From: Calothrix membranacea FACHB-236
Lineage (GTDB): Bacteria; Cyanobacteriota; Cyanobacteriia; Cyanobacteriales; Nostocaceae
Length of the DNA: 64,000 bases
Direction: 5' to 3'
Assembly (NCBI RefSeq): GCF_014696315.1
Contig: NZ_JACJPX010000016.1
Coordinates: 52,929 to 116,928 of the forward strand
Shown here: positions 29,815 to 39,137 of the stretch, one piece after another
Layout: each line of letters begins with the position of its first letter
How positions within the stretch are numbered: the first letter of the stretch is position 1
Position numbers and translations under genes: made by a program
Notes under the pieces: model-generated
What the model saw: only the letters and a program-made list of their open reading frames with translations
Databases searched by the model: none
Told to the model about the DNA's origin: nothing

Positions 29815-31953
29815 TTACATAACAGATGTAGTACTGGGAATTCCAGTTGGCAGCGCTACTGGGTAAGTACGTTGTGGTTCTCCCAGCATAATGATTGAGC
29901 AAGTTAGTTGTCTGGCTAATTGAGTGGTGACATCACTAATAGCTAATCCACCAGGACTTGTGCGATTGCGTGTAAAAGGTAGCACAACTAAATCATACAA
30001 ACGTGCTGCTTGTAAAATAGCTTGGGCTACATTTTCATGGGCGATAATTTGAATTTCTGGGGGATTGGGCAAAGCCAATTTCGCTACCAGTGCAGAAAGA
30101 TGCGATCGCCTAGCGGCAATTTTGCTGGAGCTAGTGCGTCGCTCGCATACATTCAATACAGTAACTTGAGCTTGATTAGCATCTGCCAACAATTGAGCAA
30201 AATGCACAGGCTGTAAAGTTGGTGCCATTAAGTTTTCTATGGGAACTAAAATCCGTTGGATTTTTTTAGGAGAGTCTACTAAACGGGTGACAGCAACAGG
30301 ACAATGGGATGCCCAAAGAACGTTATCAATTACGTTACCAAATAAACGTGCTCTTAACCCAGTACGCTTACCCCAACCCATGACGATCAAACTAGCCTTT
30401 TGTTCGCGAGATGCTCTGCTAATTCCCTGAGCAAAAGCATCATCTATTCGCAATAACGGCTCTGCGGTTACACCTAAAGCACGGCTTTGTGCGGTTGCTT
30501 TTGCTAGCAACCGCTCACTCCGCTGCAAAGATACTTCTAACTGTGGTGCATCCATATTTGCCGCAGCAGTGGCGATCGCTAACGGTATAATTCTGCCATT
30601 GGCTTGGCGTGCTAACAATGTCGCTAATTCTATTAAATACTGCTGCGTTTGGGGATTGTATATCGGTACCACTATCGTAAAAGCGGTACTAGTATCTGGG
30701 GCTTGCTGCTCTGGCGGGTTTGTTATTGCTGTTTCTGTAGGTGTTGATGAAGCTAAACCCACGGCTACCCGACTGGTAATTAATGGCCCCACGCTTGATG
30801 TAACTAGCATCACCACCACAACACTATTTAATACTTCTACTGGCAATAATTCAGCCCGATACCCAACTAGAGTTGCTGCTAATGTTGTACCTACCTGGGG
30901 AATTGACAGCGACCATATTGTGAGAATTTCCTGCCAATTATAGCCGTATAGCAGTTTCGCCAATGAAGCCGCAATAAATTTGCTGGCAATCAAACCGAAC
31001 ACTAATAACACTGTTAATTGGAGATTAGTAGTGCTGTGAATAAAGGTAGGCAGATCAATGAGCAACCCCAAGTTAACAAAGAAAATGGGAATGAATAGAA
31101 CGCTGCCAACAAATACTACTTTTTCTTTAACTGGGCCTTCGCCTAAAACTTCATTAACTGCTAAACCTGCCAAGAAGGCCCCAATAATTTTTTCGACCCC
31201 AATCAATTGAGCGCCAACAGCAGCGAGAAACACAGTCAGCAATACAAATAAAAATTGGTTTCCCTCTTCACCACTAGAACGCCTAAAAAATTCTTTACCT
31301 AACCAATCAAAACCGACTAATACTACAACAGAGTAGATAATTAGCCAACCCAACAGAGTGAGTAACTTTGCTAAGTTAAATCCTCCTGTTGGTGAGGCCG
31401 AAGCCATACACAGAGCTAATATTAGTAAAGCGCCAATATCAGTAAAAATTTTGGCTCCAATGGTAACAGTAACGGCTTCATTTTTCACAACTCCCAGGCG
31501 GCTAAGAATGGGATATGCCAAAAGCGTATGAGAGGCAAACAAAGAACCAATTAATATTGATATCATCCAATCAAAGCCAAAAATTCGCCCTACTAGGATT
31601 CCCATAACTAGGGGAAGGCAGAAGCTAAAGCTGCCAAAACCGAAAGAGCGATTTTTTCTCTGCTGGAAATGTTCTATGTCAACTTCTAGTCCAGCTACAA
31701 ATATTAAGTAAACTAACCCAATATCTGCTAGCAGGTTAATTGTTTGTGATTCTGTTTGGAATAAATTCCAGCCTGAAGGGCCAAGTACTACCCCAGAAAA
31801 AACCAAACCTACTAGACCTGGTAGTCTCAGGCGCTCAAACAAAATTGGCACCACTAAAATAACCACCAGCAAAATAGCGAAGGGAACAATTGGTTCCTTG
31901 CCAAGAACTTGGGAGTTTGGTTCTAATGCCAGAACTTGTGAAATGAGTTCCAT
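29815..31953 (-). CDS. CPA2 cation:proton antiporter with two C-terminal universal-stress domains
   Basis: A 712-aa membrane protein. Residues about 20-400 are the Na+/H+ exchanger fold with some 12 TM helices (FERLRLPGLVGLVFSGVVLGP, FASHTLLAYPILSRLG, GAKIFTDIGALLI, FFVNLGLLIDL). The C-terminus carries two UspA-like modules: about 420-560 (FTIVVPIYNP ... SLIVMGWGKR ... HCPVAVTRL) and 565-700 (ILVPIENLMAP ... DLVVLPFTRN ... CSIIMLGEP). It probably exchanges K+ or Na+ for protons, with nucleotide-sensing Usp domains as regulators; the ion cannot be read. Stand-alone gene. Confidence 0.9.
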   Translation of the reverse strand: MELISQVLALEPNSQVLGKEPIVPFAILLVVILVVPILFERLRLPGLVGLVFSGVVLGPSGWNLFQTESQTINLLADIGLVYLIFVAGLEVDIEHFQQRKNRSFGFGSFSFCLPLVMGILVGRIFGFDWMISILIGSLFASHTLLAYPILSRLGVVKNEAVTVTIGAKIFTDIGALLILALCMASASPTGGFNLAKLLTLLGWLIIYSVVVLVGFDWLGKEFFRRSSGEEGNQFLFVLLTVFLAAVGAQLIGVEKIIGAFLAGLAVNEVLGEGPVKEKVVFVGSVLFIPIFFVNLGLLIDLPTFIHSTTNLQLTVLLVFGLIASKFIAASLAKLLYGYNWQEILTIWSLSIPQVGTTLAATLVGYRAELLPVEVLNSVVVVMLVTSSVGPLITSRVAVGLASSTPTETAITNPPEQQAPDTSTAFTIVVPIYNPQTQQYLIELATLLARQANGRIIPLAIATAAANMDAPQLEVSLQRSERLLAKATAQSRALGVTAEPLLRIDDAFAQGISRASREQKASLIVMGWGKRTGLRARLFGNVIDNVLWASHCPVAVTRLVDSPKKIQRILVPIENLMAPTLQPVHFAQLLADANQAQVTVLNVCERRTSSSKIAARRSHLSALVAKLALPNPPEIQIIAHENVAQAILQAARLYDLVVLPFTRNRTSPGGLAISDVTTQLARQLTCSIIMLGEPQRTYPVALPTGIPSTTSVM

Positions 31954-32202
31954 AGGTAGAACTTGAAAGGGCTATGGTGAAGCTGCGATTAGCTAAAAGC
32001 AATCGACCGATTAATCTAACTGCAAAAGCTACCAGGAGTAGAAATTAAAAACAACCTTAACTTAATGGTTGGGGATTAGGTACTGGGAATTAAGAATAAC
32101 TAATTACTCTTGATTCTTGAGTACAGACGCGATTAATCACGTCTCTTTAACTTTTGACTATTACCGAAAATCATTCTGGTATACGCAGTTGATAACGGCT
32201 AC

Positions 32203-32859
32203 CTATGGGTGAACCTGGCTTAAAATGAACCGCAAGCGATCATAATCATCTTTCAACAGTACGCTGAGGGTTCTTCCAGCTTTGATTAACCATTTACGGT
32301 CAGCTTTGCGTAACTGGTAAACCTCTCGAATAGCCGCTGCTGCCAAAGACTCGATTGGCGCACCTTTGATAGAAAGTATTGTCTGTAAAAAATCTAGTTC
32401 TTCAGTGAAATGAATAATTTTTTCTGCATCACAGCGATAAACTGCTTGATGAATTTGCGGAGGACGAGGTGGTAAGTACTGGTAGACGCGCTGATTATAA
32501 CCTTCAGTATGAGAAGGCTGTTCAAAGCCCACGATCGCAGCCCGAAATTCGGTTTTCAGCATGGCAAATATCTGGGGCTGTTCTTCTCGCAAGTCTTGCA
32601 ATGATAGACCTAAAGCCACTGCACGATGTACGGAATCTATAGGCATGGTGGTAGCATGATACACCACTGCATAAATTTGGTTGCCCGATTCTTCATCTGT
32701 TGAACACACCCAACTACCAAAAGGTGGCATAGGGGGAAAACTTAAGTCTTCTGGTTCCAAACACTGTGCCAGAAATTCAGTAGTAGTAGTTTCAATCACC
32801 TCGGCAATGTGATTGTGGTGGCGATCGCCTGTGGCAAACTGTGGTAGAGGAAGGCGCAT
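32203..32859 (-). CDS. Conserved cyanobacterial protein, HAS-barrel-like
   Basis: A 218-aa soluble protein starting MRLPLPQFATGDRHHNHIAEVIE. The N-terminal half (GSWVCSTDEESGNQIYAVVYHATTMPIDSVHRA) resembles the HAS-barrel domain found at the start of HerA helicases and in ATP synthase alpha/beta, here without any ATPase domain. The C-terminal half is helical. I recall it as a conserved cyanobacterial protein of unknown role. It lies 72 bases past ndhS on the same strand, so it may share its transcript. Domain call is tentative. Confidence 0.72.
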   Translation of the reverse strand: MRLPLPQFATGDRHHNHIAEVIETTTTEFLAQCLEPEDLSFPPMPPFGSWVCSTDEESGNQIYAVVYHATTMPIDSVHRAVALGLSLQDLREEQPQIFAMLKTEFRAAIVGFEQPSHTEGYNQRVYQYLPPRPPQIHQAVYRCDAEKIIHFTEELDFLQTILSIKGAPIESLAAAAIREVYQLRKADRKWLIKAGRTLSVLLKDDYDRLRFILSQVHP

Positions 32860-32931
32860 AGTATCAGGATTAAGGATAAAGGATGAAGTATGAAATTTTT
32901 ATCCTTCATACTTCATACTTGATGCGTTGTG

Positions 32932-33126
32932 TTATTTTCCTTTTTTCTTACCTATAGTCTCTACAATTTCTAATTCCGGCAAGCGAAAAGTAACTAATTT
33001 ATCCCAGTTACCGCCTTCAAACAGCACAGCTACCTTGCCATCACTTACCCTTTGTACCAACCCTTCATAGCGATAATAGGTATCTGCGGGGTTCTTAACG
33101 CGAACAGTTGCTCCAGGCAGGATCAT
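32932..33126 (-). CDS. ndhS: NAD(P)H dehydrogenase-like complex subunit S
   Basis: A 64-aa SH3-like subunit of the photosynthetic NDH-1 complex on the stromal/cytoplasmic face, which contributes to ferredoxin binding for cyclic electron flow. The whole sequence fits the family: [41 protein letters not shown] and [10 protein letters not shown]. Full length, with only a charged tail (KKKGK). It precedes the HAS-barrel-like gene on the same strand. Confidence 0.93.
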   Translation of the reverse strand: MILPGATVRVKNPADTYYRYEGLVQRVSDGKVAVLFEGGNWDKLVTFRLPELEIVETIGKKKGK

Positions 33127-33174
33127 GATTTTTATCCTCGCTTATTTCCTGTTATATAGCTTAATACTTGTCAT

Positions 33175-33240
33175 TGGCCATTTGTCATTTGGTGTTTGGG
33201 GTTTGGTGTTTGGGGTTTGGTGTTTGGGGTTGGTAATTGG
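33175..33240. repeat. Tandem TTTGGTGTTTGGGG repeat
   Basis: About three copies of a 14-base unit (TTTGGTGTTTGGGG) plus a GGTAATTGG tail lie between ndhS and rodA. The tail resembles the STRR-like elements elsewhere in the window. Confidence 0.7.
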
Positions 33241-33272
33241 TTATTTCCCCATCATCTCCCTTGCGCCTTCAC

Positions 33273-34589
33273 TCATAAATAATATTTCTGACGTTGGCGG
33301 AAGTTTGCCACGGATTCTACTATTCCTAAGGCAATGAAGTTGGTTAGCATGGCAGAACGTCCATAACTCATCCACGGTAGGGGAATTCCAGCTACAGGAG
33401 CTAAACCTACTGTCATGCCAACGTTCACAATCAACTGAAACACAATCATTGATAAAACACCTATCGCCAACAAAGAACCAAAGTTATCTTTGGCTGTTTG
33501 CGCTACGTGTAACAGGCGCAGGCAGATTAAACAGAAGACGAAAAGTACTACTAAGCAACCAATAAAACCAAATTCTTCACCCACGGCGGAGAAAATGAAA
33601 TCTGTATGCTGTTCGGGTACGAAATTTAGTTGAGTCATCGGGCCTTTAAACAATCCCCATCCCCAAATTTCACCAGCACCAATGGCAATGCGAGATTGAA
33701 TCAGGTGATATCCAGCGCCTAAAGGATCGTGTTCGGGATTGATAAATACGCTCAGTCTGTCTTTTTGATATTCTTTGAGGACATGATTCCAGGCAAAAAC
33801 CCCTAATTCACCACCCAGCATATTCAGCACCCATGCACCCATAGCGCCCAAATTAAATTTGCGCCAAGGGAGAGTCTGCCAGCCCAAAATCCCCATTGCG
33901 CCAGCCCAAAATAAGCCCAAGGGACTGAAGGTTAGTTCTTTAAACAAAACGATTGGTTCTGATAAAGGCCAAGGAGTACTGAATAAAATAGCCGCAACTA
34001 CTGGCGAAATCATCAGGATTAACCAGCCTGGGTTAGCATTTGCCCAATACAACATCCCTAAGACGATCGCACCAAAGACTAATGATGTTGCCAAATCAGG
34101 TTGCAAAAATATTAATCCCCAAGGAACGGCGGTAATTGCCAAGGCTCTAAAAACGTTCTCAATGGTTGAGGCTGTGCGTTTATGTAGCAAAGCAGCAAGG
34201 GTAATAATTATCCCAACTTTGGCAAATTCTGAAGGTTGGACGTTAAAACCCGCAATATTAATCCACCTTTGTGCCCCTTTAGCGCTAGTACCAGCTATCA
34301 TGACGGCAATCAAGCTAAAGTTTGTCAGTCCGTATGTTACCCAATGCCATTGCATCAGATTTTCATAACGGGTACGAGCAATAAATAATGCAATAAATGC
34401 ACCAATAGTAGCTACTAGCCAATGCCACCACCAGTCTGTTACTGGCTGTTTGAGTTCCGTACTGAGAATCATCAGACCGCCGAATATACTGACGGCTACG
34501 GGCAAAAAGAATAGTAACCAATCTACTTGCTGCCAAGGTTTAACCCAATACTTCCAGCGAATTTTGGGGAGCGAACTTTTTAACAACAT
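33273..34589 (-). CDS. rodA: Rod-shape peptidoglycan polymerase RodA (SEDS)
   Basis: A 438-aa SEDS glycosyltransferase with about ten TM helices that polymerises lipid II during elongation. Family signatures are clear: GAQRWINIAGFNVQPSEFAK, FLQPDLATSL, NPEHDPLGAGYHLIQSRIAIGAGEIWGWG and PVAGIPLPWMSYG. The NPEHDP and QPDL motifs favour RodA over FtsW. The insert between helices is somewhat long, as usual in cyanobacteria. No PBP2 gene is adjacent. Monocistronic, with dispersed repeats on both sides. Confidence 0.94.
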   Translation of the reverse strand: MLLKSSLPKIRWKYWVKPWQQVDWLLFFLPVAVSIFGGLMILSTELKQPVTDWWWHWLVATIGAFIALFIARTRYENLMQWHWVTYGLTNFSLIAVMIAGTSAKGAQRWINIAGFNVQPSEFAKVGIIITLAALLHKRTASTIENVFRALAITAVPWGLIFLQPDLATSLVFGAIVLGMLYWANANPGWLILMISPVVAAILFSTPWPLSEPIVLFKELTFSPLGLFWAGAMGILGWQTLPWRKFNLGAMGAWVLNMLGGELGVFAWNHVLKEYQKDRLSVFINPEHDPLGAGYHLIQSRIAIGAGEIWGWGLFKGPMTQLNFVPEQHTDFIFSAVGEEFGFIGCLVVLFVFCLICLRLLHVAQTAKDNFGSLLAIGVLSMIVFQLIVNVGMTVGLAPVAGIPLPWMSYGRSAMLTNFIALGIVESVANFRQRQKYYL

Positions 34590-34635
34590 TGTGTGAGTTT
34601 AGACTTTAACTGTTAAATTTTAAATTTAGTGACTA

Positions 34636-34712
34636 AATGAAGTATGAAGTGTTAAGTAGAAGCTAGGAATTACCAGCTAGATATGTATTTATTTTATACT
34701 TCATACTTACTA
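34636..34712. repeat. Inverted copies of the 'tatgaagt' repeat
   Basis: AGTATGAAGTGTTAAGTAG near 34639 and the reverse-oriented TTTATACTTCATACTTACTACTT near 34690 face each other in the rodA-mrp spacer, so the spacer can fold into an imperfect hairpin. Confidence 0.5.
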
Positions 34713-34786
34713 CTTCAGCTTTGACTTTGCCTACTAAAATCTGTATTCCTAGGCTGTAGCCCAGGAACCAGACAAAATTGCAATTC

Positions 34787-35857
34787 TTATGTCAATGCTG
34801 CAACTGATACTTTACCAGCGATGGATAGGGCGATCGCACTTAGTGCTTTTGCAGAAGCAGAATTTGGTTCGGCTACTACAATCGGTACGCCGCTATCACC
34901 ACCAATTCTTGTAGATATCTCCAGGGGTACACATCCTAACAATGGCACTCCCAATTCGGCTGCGGTTTTTTCGCCACCGCCAGAACCAAAGATATCGTAC
35001 TGTTTCTCTGGCATATCTGGAGGAATAAAATAGCTCATATTTTCCACAATTCCTAGTACTGGGACGTTCATCTGCTGGAACATCCGCAATCCTTTACGTG
35101 AATCTAAGAGGGCGACATTTTGGGGTGTAGTAACAATTACTGCCCCTGCCATCGGTACGGCTTGGGCTAAAGTTAACTGAGCATCCCCTGTTCCAGGTGG
35201 CATATCTACAATTAAATAATCTAATTCGCCCCATTCCACTTGATAGAGAAACTGGCGGATGACTCCATTTAACATTGGCCCTCGCCAAATCACTGGCTGA
35301 TCTCGGTCAATTAAGAAGCCCATAGAGACTAATTTAACGCCGTGATTAAAAGCTGGTTCCAGGATTTCACCTTTTTCACCAGGACGCACTGTAATTTGGG
35401 CATCACTCAGTCCCAACATTGTGGGATCATTGGGGCCGTAGATATCAGCATCAAGTAAGCCAACTTTTGCCCCTGTTTGTGCTAAAGCAACTGCGACATT
35501 AACAGCGACGGTACTTTTACCCACACCACCTTTGCCACTAGAAATCGCAATAATATTTTTTACCCCAGTGATACCAGTGCGATCGGGTAAGCTTTTTTGC
35601 TGGGGTGTTTCTGCTGTGACTTCAACAGCAACATCTGTGACCCCAGGAAGTTTTTTCACAGCCTTTTGACAGTCTTCAACAATAAACTCCCGTAAAGGAC
35701 AGGCGGGTGTGGTTAACACTAAAGTGAAACTAACCTTGCCACCATCAATTTTGACGTTACGAATCATATTCAGTTCTACCAGACTCTTTTGCAGTTCTGG
35801 GTCTTGAACTGGTCGCAACACATCTAACACCGAGCGAGCATCGAGAACATCGTACAT
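34787..35857 (-). CDS. mrp: Mrp/NBP35-family iron-sulfur cluster carrier ATPase
   Basis: A 356-aa P-loop protein. Residues 8-83 are a MIP18/DUF59 domain with Cys53 in TTPACPLRE. The deviant Walker A GKGGVGKS is at 108-115, followed by DADIYGPNDPTMLG and VDMPPGTGD. Family members carry Fe-S clusters to apoproteins. The usual C-terminal C-x2-C that binds the cluster is missing: after ENMSYF comes IPPDMPEKQYDIFG. I recall this form as usual in cyanobacteria. Stand-alone gene. Confidence 0.92.
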   Translation of the reverse strand: MYDVLDARSVLDVLRPVQDPELQKSLVELNMIRNVKIDGGKVSFTLVLTTPACPLREFIVEDCQKAVKKLPGVTDVAVEVTAETPQQKSLPDRTGITGVKNIIAISSGKGGVGKSTVAVNVAVALAQTGAKVGLLDADIYGPNDPTMLGLSDAQITVRPGEKGEILEPAFNHGVKLVSMGFLIDRDQPVIWRGPMLNGVIRQFLYQVEWGELDYLIVDMPPGTGDAQLTLAQAVPMAGAVIVTTPQNVALLDSRKGLRMFQQMNVPVLGIVENMSYFIPPDMPEKQYDIFGSGGGEKTAAELGVPLLGCVPLEISTRIGGDSGVPIVVAEPNSASAKALSAIALSIAGKVSVAALT

Positions 35858-36092
35858 AAAAATTCAAAATTTAAATTTCAAAAAGAAGAAATCCATTTGT
35901 GGCAAGTATCTTAACTACTAACTGGATACTTTATTGTGCTGCGAGCGCTGTAATAAATCTTAAAAAAAATACATAATTTATCGATAGTAATTATTCAGTT
36001 TGTTGATGGATTGCTCAATTAGTTTTTACCATTTGTTATTTTTTATTTCCTCATCCCCCATTACCCATCACCCATTAACCATTACCTAATCC

Positions 36093-36617
36093 CTAAAAAT
36101 CAAAACAACTGTCATTGATGGACTTTTTCTGGCTGGAAACTGCCTGCAATGTTGCTTTTTCGACTGTTTCCACTAAAGAACGAGCCACGCGATCAACATA
36201 GGGACGAGACAAAGACCAAATCAAGGGTGACAACCAACCACGTAGTGTCACAGAATAAGATAAACAAGTACCACACACTGTTGACTCTACCCGGTAAGTT
36301 ATGCGTTCCTCAATTCCAGGCAGGGCCAACACTCGAATACTCAACATTTCTCTGGGATTGACACGTTCTACAAAAATCCGAATTGGAATTGGCGAAAACC
36401 TAGTCACTGCTTGGAAAATTAAGCCTGGTTTAGGTACTAATCCATAGGGTACGTTAGTACTTTTAAGTAAGGGATGCCAAGAAACGTCTGTGAAGTTTAC
36501 CACCTGTTGCCAAAGTTCATCTACAGACGCAGAACTAATCTCTCGATATGTCCGCACCAGAGAAGCGCAAAATCGACGACGTTTCTGATGGATGAATTTG
36601 GATAAACAACTTCGCAT
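36093..36617 (-). CDS. SRPBCC (START/Bet v1-like) domain protein
   Basis: A 174-aa protein of the SRPBCC fold, small-molecule binding or coenzyme-Q-like. I moved the start to ATG 36617 because a perfect AGGAGG lies 9 bases upstream (36627-36632); the longer TTG frame adds 25 residues of low quality. Basic N-terminus, then REISSASVDELWQQVVNFTDVSWHP, GLIFQAVTRFSPIPIRIFVERVNP and ERITYRVESTVCGTCLSYSVTLRG, and the long C-terminal helix (PYVDRVARSLVETVEKA). The ligand is unknown. Confidence 0.8.
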   Translation of the reverse strand: MRSCLSKFIHQKRRRFCASLVRTYREISSASVDELWQQVVNFTDVSWHPLLKSTNVPYGLVPKPGLIFQAVTRFSPIPIRIFVERVNPREMLSIRVLALPGIEERITYRVESTVCGTCLSYSVTLRGWLSPLIWSLSRPYVDRVARSLVETVEKATLQAVSSQKKSINDSCFDF

Positions 36618-37210
36618 TTGCCTAATCCTCCTAGCTACAGACCTTCTGGGAACTCTGGCATGGTGGGCAATTGTGGTTAGCCCTTGACTCAAAATCAGTA
36701 CTCAGTGGGATATTGCAGCAATAACTAGATACTCGGAACTGTGATGATTCCTTGTATAGCTGATGCGGCATGGATGTTTTGCACTCAGCACTTTTCATTC
36801 AAACTTTCTCAAAATTGCCCTAAACATAGCAAGCCCCATAGGTTGCAGACGCTAGTACGATGATAGAGAGATTACACGCTCGCCTTGTGGAGCAAAATTT
36901 GGGATTAGGTGGTCTAATGTTGAGCATTCCAGCCACAACATTTAGAGTCTTCAAGGTTGAGAGTGCTTGAAACTAATGCTCTAGAGTCTTGTGTAAATAC
37001 CAGATGTTGTCATCAAAAAAATTCAAAAAAAAACTTTCGTCAATATACAAGCCTATACGCATTTGAGGGACAATAACTCTAGTCTTGCTAATCAATCGTA
37101 TAAATGCTTGACAAGTAAGAAAAAAACAAATTTTAACCTAGTGTTTGTTCAGAAATTTTAATTAAAAAGTTTCTGATTTTCTGGAAATTGTAATTTAGGT
37201 TCGGGAATCT
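36618..37210. other. Divergent spacer between SRPBCC gene and hemF
   Basis: 593 bases holding the leaders of both genes. Two AGAGTCTT words near 36943 and 36983, a GCTC/GAGC hairpin near 36878 and long A-runs near 37010-37035 are visible. I see no ORF and no known RNA family. Confidence 0.5.
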
Positions 37211-38263
37211 ATGTTGATCAACTCGCAAACCCCTACTTTGGCCGTAGACTCATCTAAGTTTCTCCCACCAACTGACGCGAAACTTAGAATCAGTCAGTTT
37301 ATGAAACAGCTACAAGACCAAATTAGTCAGTCTTTGGCGGATTTAGATGGTGTAGCTAATTTTCACGAAGATAGTTGGGAACGGCCAGAAGGCGGTGGAG
37401 GGCGATCGCGTGTTCTGCGTGATGGTGCAATATTTGAACAGGCTGGTGTAAATTTTTCTGAAGTTTGGGGTTCACATTTACCACCGTCCATTTTGGCTCA
37501 ACGTCCGGAAGCTGCTGGGCATAGTTTTTATGCTACAGGAACGTCCCTAGTATTACACCCACGTAACCCCTATGTACCAACAGTCCATTTAAATTATCGC
37601 TATTTTGAGGCAGGCCCAGTATGGTGGTTTGGTGGTGGTGCAGATTTAACACCCTACTATCCCTTTGCTGAAGATGCTCAGCATTTCCATAAAACATTGA
37701 AGCAAGCTTGCGATCAACATCACCCAGAGTATTACCCTGTATTCAAGCGTTGGTGTGACGAATATTTCTACCTCAAGCATCGTAATGAGACAAGAGGTGT
37801 AGGCGGTCTATTTTTGGATTATCAAGATGGCCAAGGTGCTTTATATCGAGGCCCTAACCCCAATGGGGAAGCAGCTATTTATAGTAACCAGGTAGGAAAT
37901 TTACCACAAAGAACTTGGGAGGAATTGTTTGCCTTAGTACAAGATTGTGGTGCAGCCTTTTTACCTGCTTACGTACCGATTGTAGAACGGCGTAATGGCA
38001 TAGAGTATGCCGATCGCGAACGGAATTTCCAACTCTATCGCCGGGGAAGATATGTGGAATTTAATTTGGTTTACGACCGAGGGACAATTTTCGGACTTCA
38101 AACCAATGGACGTACAGAATCGATTCTCATGTCGCTACCACCTTTGGTGCGTTGGGAGTACGGGTATCAACCAGACGCTAATACACCAGAAGCCGAATTA
38201 TACGAAACTTTTCTCAAGCCTCAAGATTGGATAAATTGGACACCCAATCACACTGCGGATTAA
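37211..38263 (+). CDS. hemF: Aerobic coproporphyrinogen-III oxidase
   Basis: A 350-aa oxygen-dependent enzyme that decarboxylates two propionates of coproporphyrinogen III to make protoporphyrinogen IX for haem and chlorophyll. Signatures: [32 protein letters not shown] with the catalytic His, [26 protein letters not shown] and [16 protein letters not shown]. Full length for the family. Single gene with a long leader and a hairpin terminator at 38442. Confidence 0.97.
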   Translation: MLINSQTPTLAVDSSKFLPPTDAKLRISQFMKQLQDQISQSLADLDGVANFHEDSWERPEGGGGRSRVLRDGAIFEQAGVNFSEVWGSHLPPSILAQRPEAAGHSFYATGTSLVLHPRNPYVPTVHLNYRYFEAGPVWWFGGGADLTPYYPFAEDAQHFHKTLKQACDQHHPEYYPVFKRWCDEYFYLKHRNETRGVGGLFLDYQDGQGALYRGPNPNGEAAIYSNQVGNLPQRTWEELFALVQDCGAAFLPAYVPIVERRNGIEYADRERNFQLYRRGRYVEFNLVYDRGTIFGLQTNGRTESILMSLPPLVRWEYGYQPDANTPEAELYETFLKPQDWINWTPNHTAD

Positions 38264-38655
38264 AAGTTAAAGAGTTGTTGATCTCTGTGTAAATTTCCGG
38301 GATCAATCTCCAATCATCAATGGGTAAAGTTGGTATTTAGGGCTTGGCATCAAAGATGCAGCCATTTGCCTCTTTTCTGGACGCAAGACGTGTATCTTGA
38401 CACTCAGCACCATTTCAGTGAGTTAAACTACTAAAGATAACCACCTAGTAAAAATAGGTGACATTTTTAGCTGTTGCTTGTTAATCTCAAGTACAGGATT
38501 AAATTTTTCTGTTAATGGTGAGTCAATTAATTTACTAATTCGCTGGCATCACGCCAGTAATGGAACAAAAGTCCTAAACAAGTAAGTCTTTTGACTCGCC
38601 AATAACAGCTTTAAATACATAGTTAACTCTGAAAGGACTGCCACAGGGAGGCTAA
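38264..38655. other. Spacer between hemF and the STAS gene
   Basis: 392 bases with the hemF terminator hairpin (38442-38460) and a short TGGC-ATCAC-GCCA dyad near 38543. The promoter of the STAS gene must lie in the second half. No gene seen. Confidence 0.55.
38442..38468 (+). terminator. Terminator after hemF
   Basis: CACCTA-GTAAAAA-TAGGTG followed by ACATTTTT, on the plus strand about 180 bases past the hemF stop. Confidence 0.6.
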
Positions 38656-39024
38656 GTGATTCAGATAGAGCAAAAAACCTATATAACCCAGGATGGTAAC
38701 ACCGTTATTGTCTTGGCACCGACAGGGCGCTTGGATATCACCACCGCCTGGCAATTTCGCCTGAAGTTACAGGAATGCATTTCCAAACTCAGCCGCCATG
38801 TAGTAGTGAATCTTAGTCAGGTCAACTTTATTGATAGTTCTGGACTAACTTCTTTAGTAGCTGGGATGCGTGATGCTGATAAACTCAAAGGCAGTTTCCG
38901 CATCTGTAACGTACATACAGAAGCCAAACTTGTCTTTGAAGTGACGATGATGGATACTGTGTTTGAAATATTTGAAACAGAAGAAGAAGCTTTAGAAGGT
39001 GTACCTCGGAGCATCGCTAGTTAA
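38656..39024 (+). CDS. STAS-domain anti-sigma factor antagonist
   Basis: A 122-aa STAS protein of the SpoIIAA/RsbV type. VLAPTGRLDITTA is the first strand, and VNFIDSSGLTSLVAG carries the phosphorylatable Ser (Ser61 or Ser62 after Asp60). The start is GTG 38656 with GGGAGG 6-7 bases upstream. It would bind an anti-sigma or Ser kinase when unphosphorylated; no kinase or phosphatase is adjacent. Compact, full length. Confidence 0.92.
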   Translation: MIQIEQKTYITQDGNTVIVLAPTGRLDITTAWQFRLKLQECISKLSRHVVVNLSQVNFIDSSGLTSLVAGMRDADKLKGSFRICNVHTEAKLVFEVTMMDTVFEIFETEEEALEGVPRSIAS

Positions 39025-39137
39025 AACAGTGTTGAGTTATGAGTAATAAGTACTGAGTTGGAGAAATTTGTGAAACCGAAGGTAACAAGGGTAAATCAAA
39101 TTACCTGTTATATTACTTCTTCCTTAGTAGTCACCAC

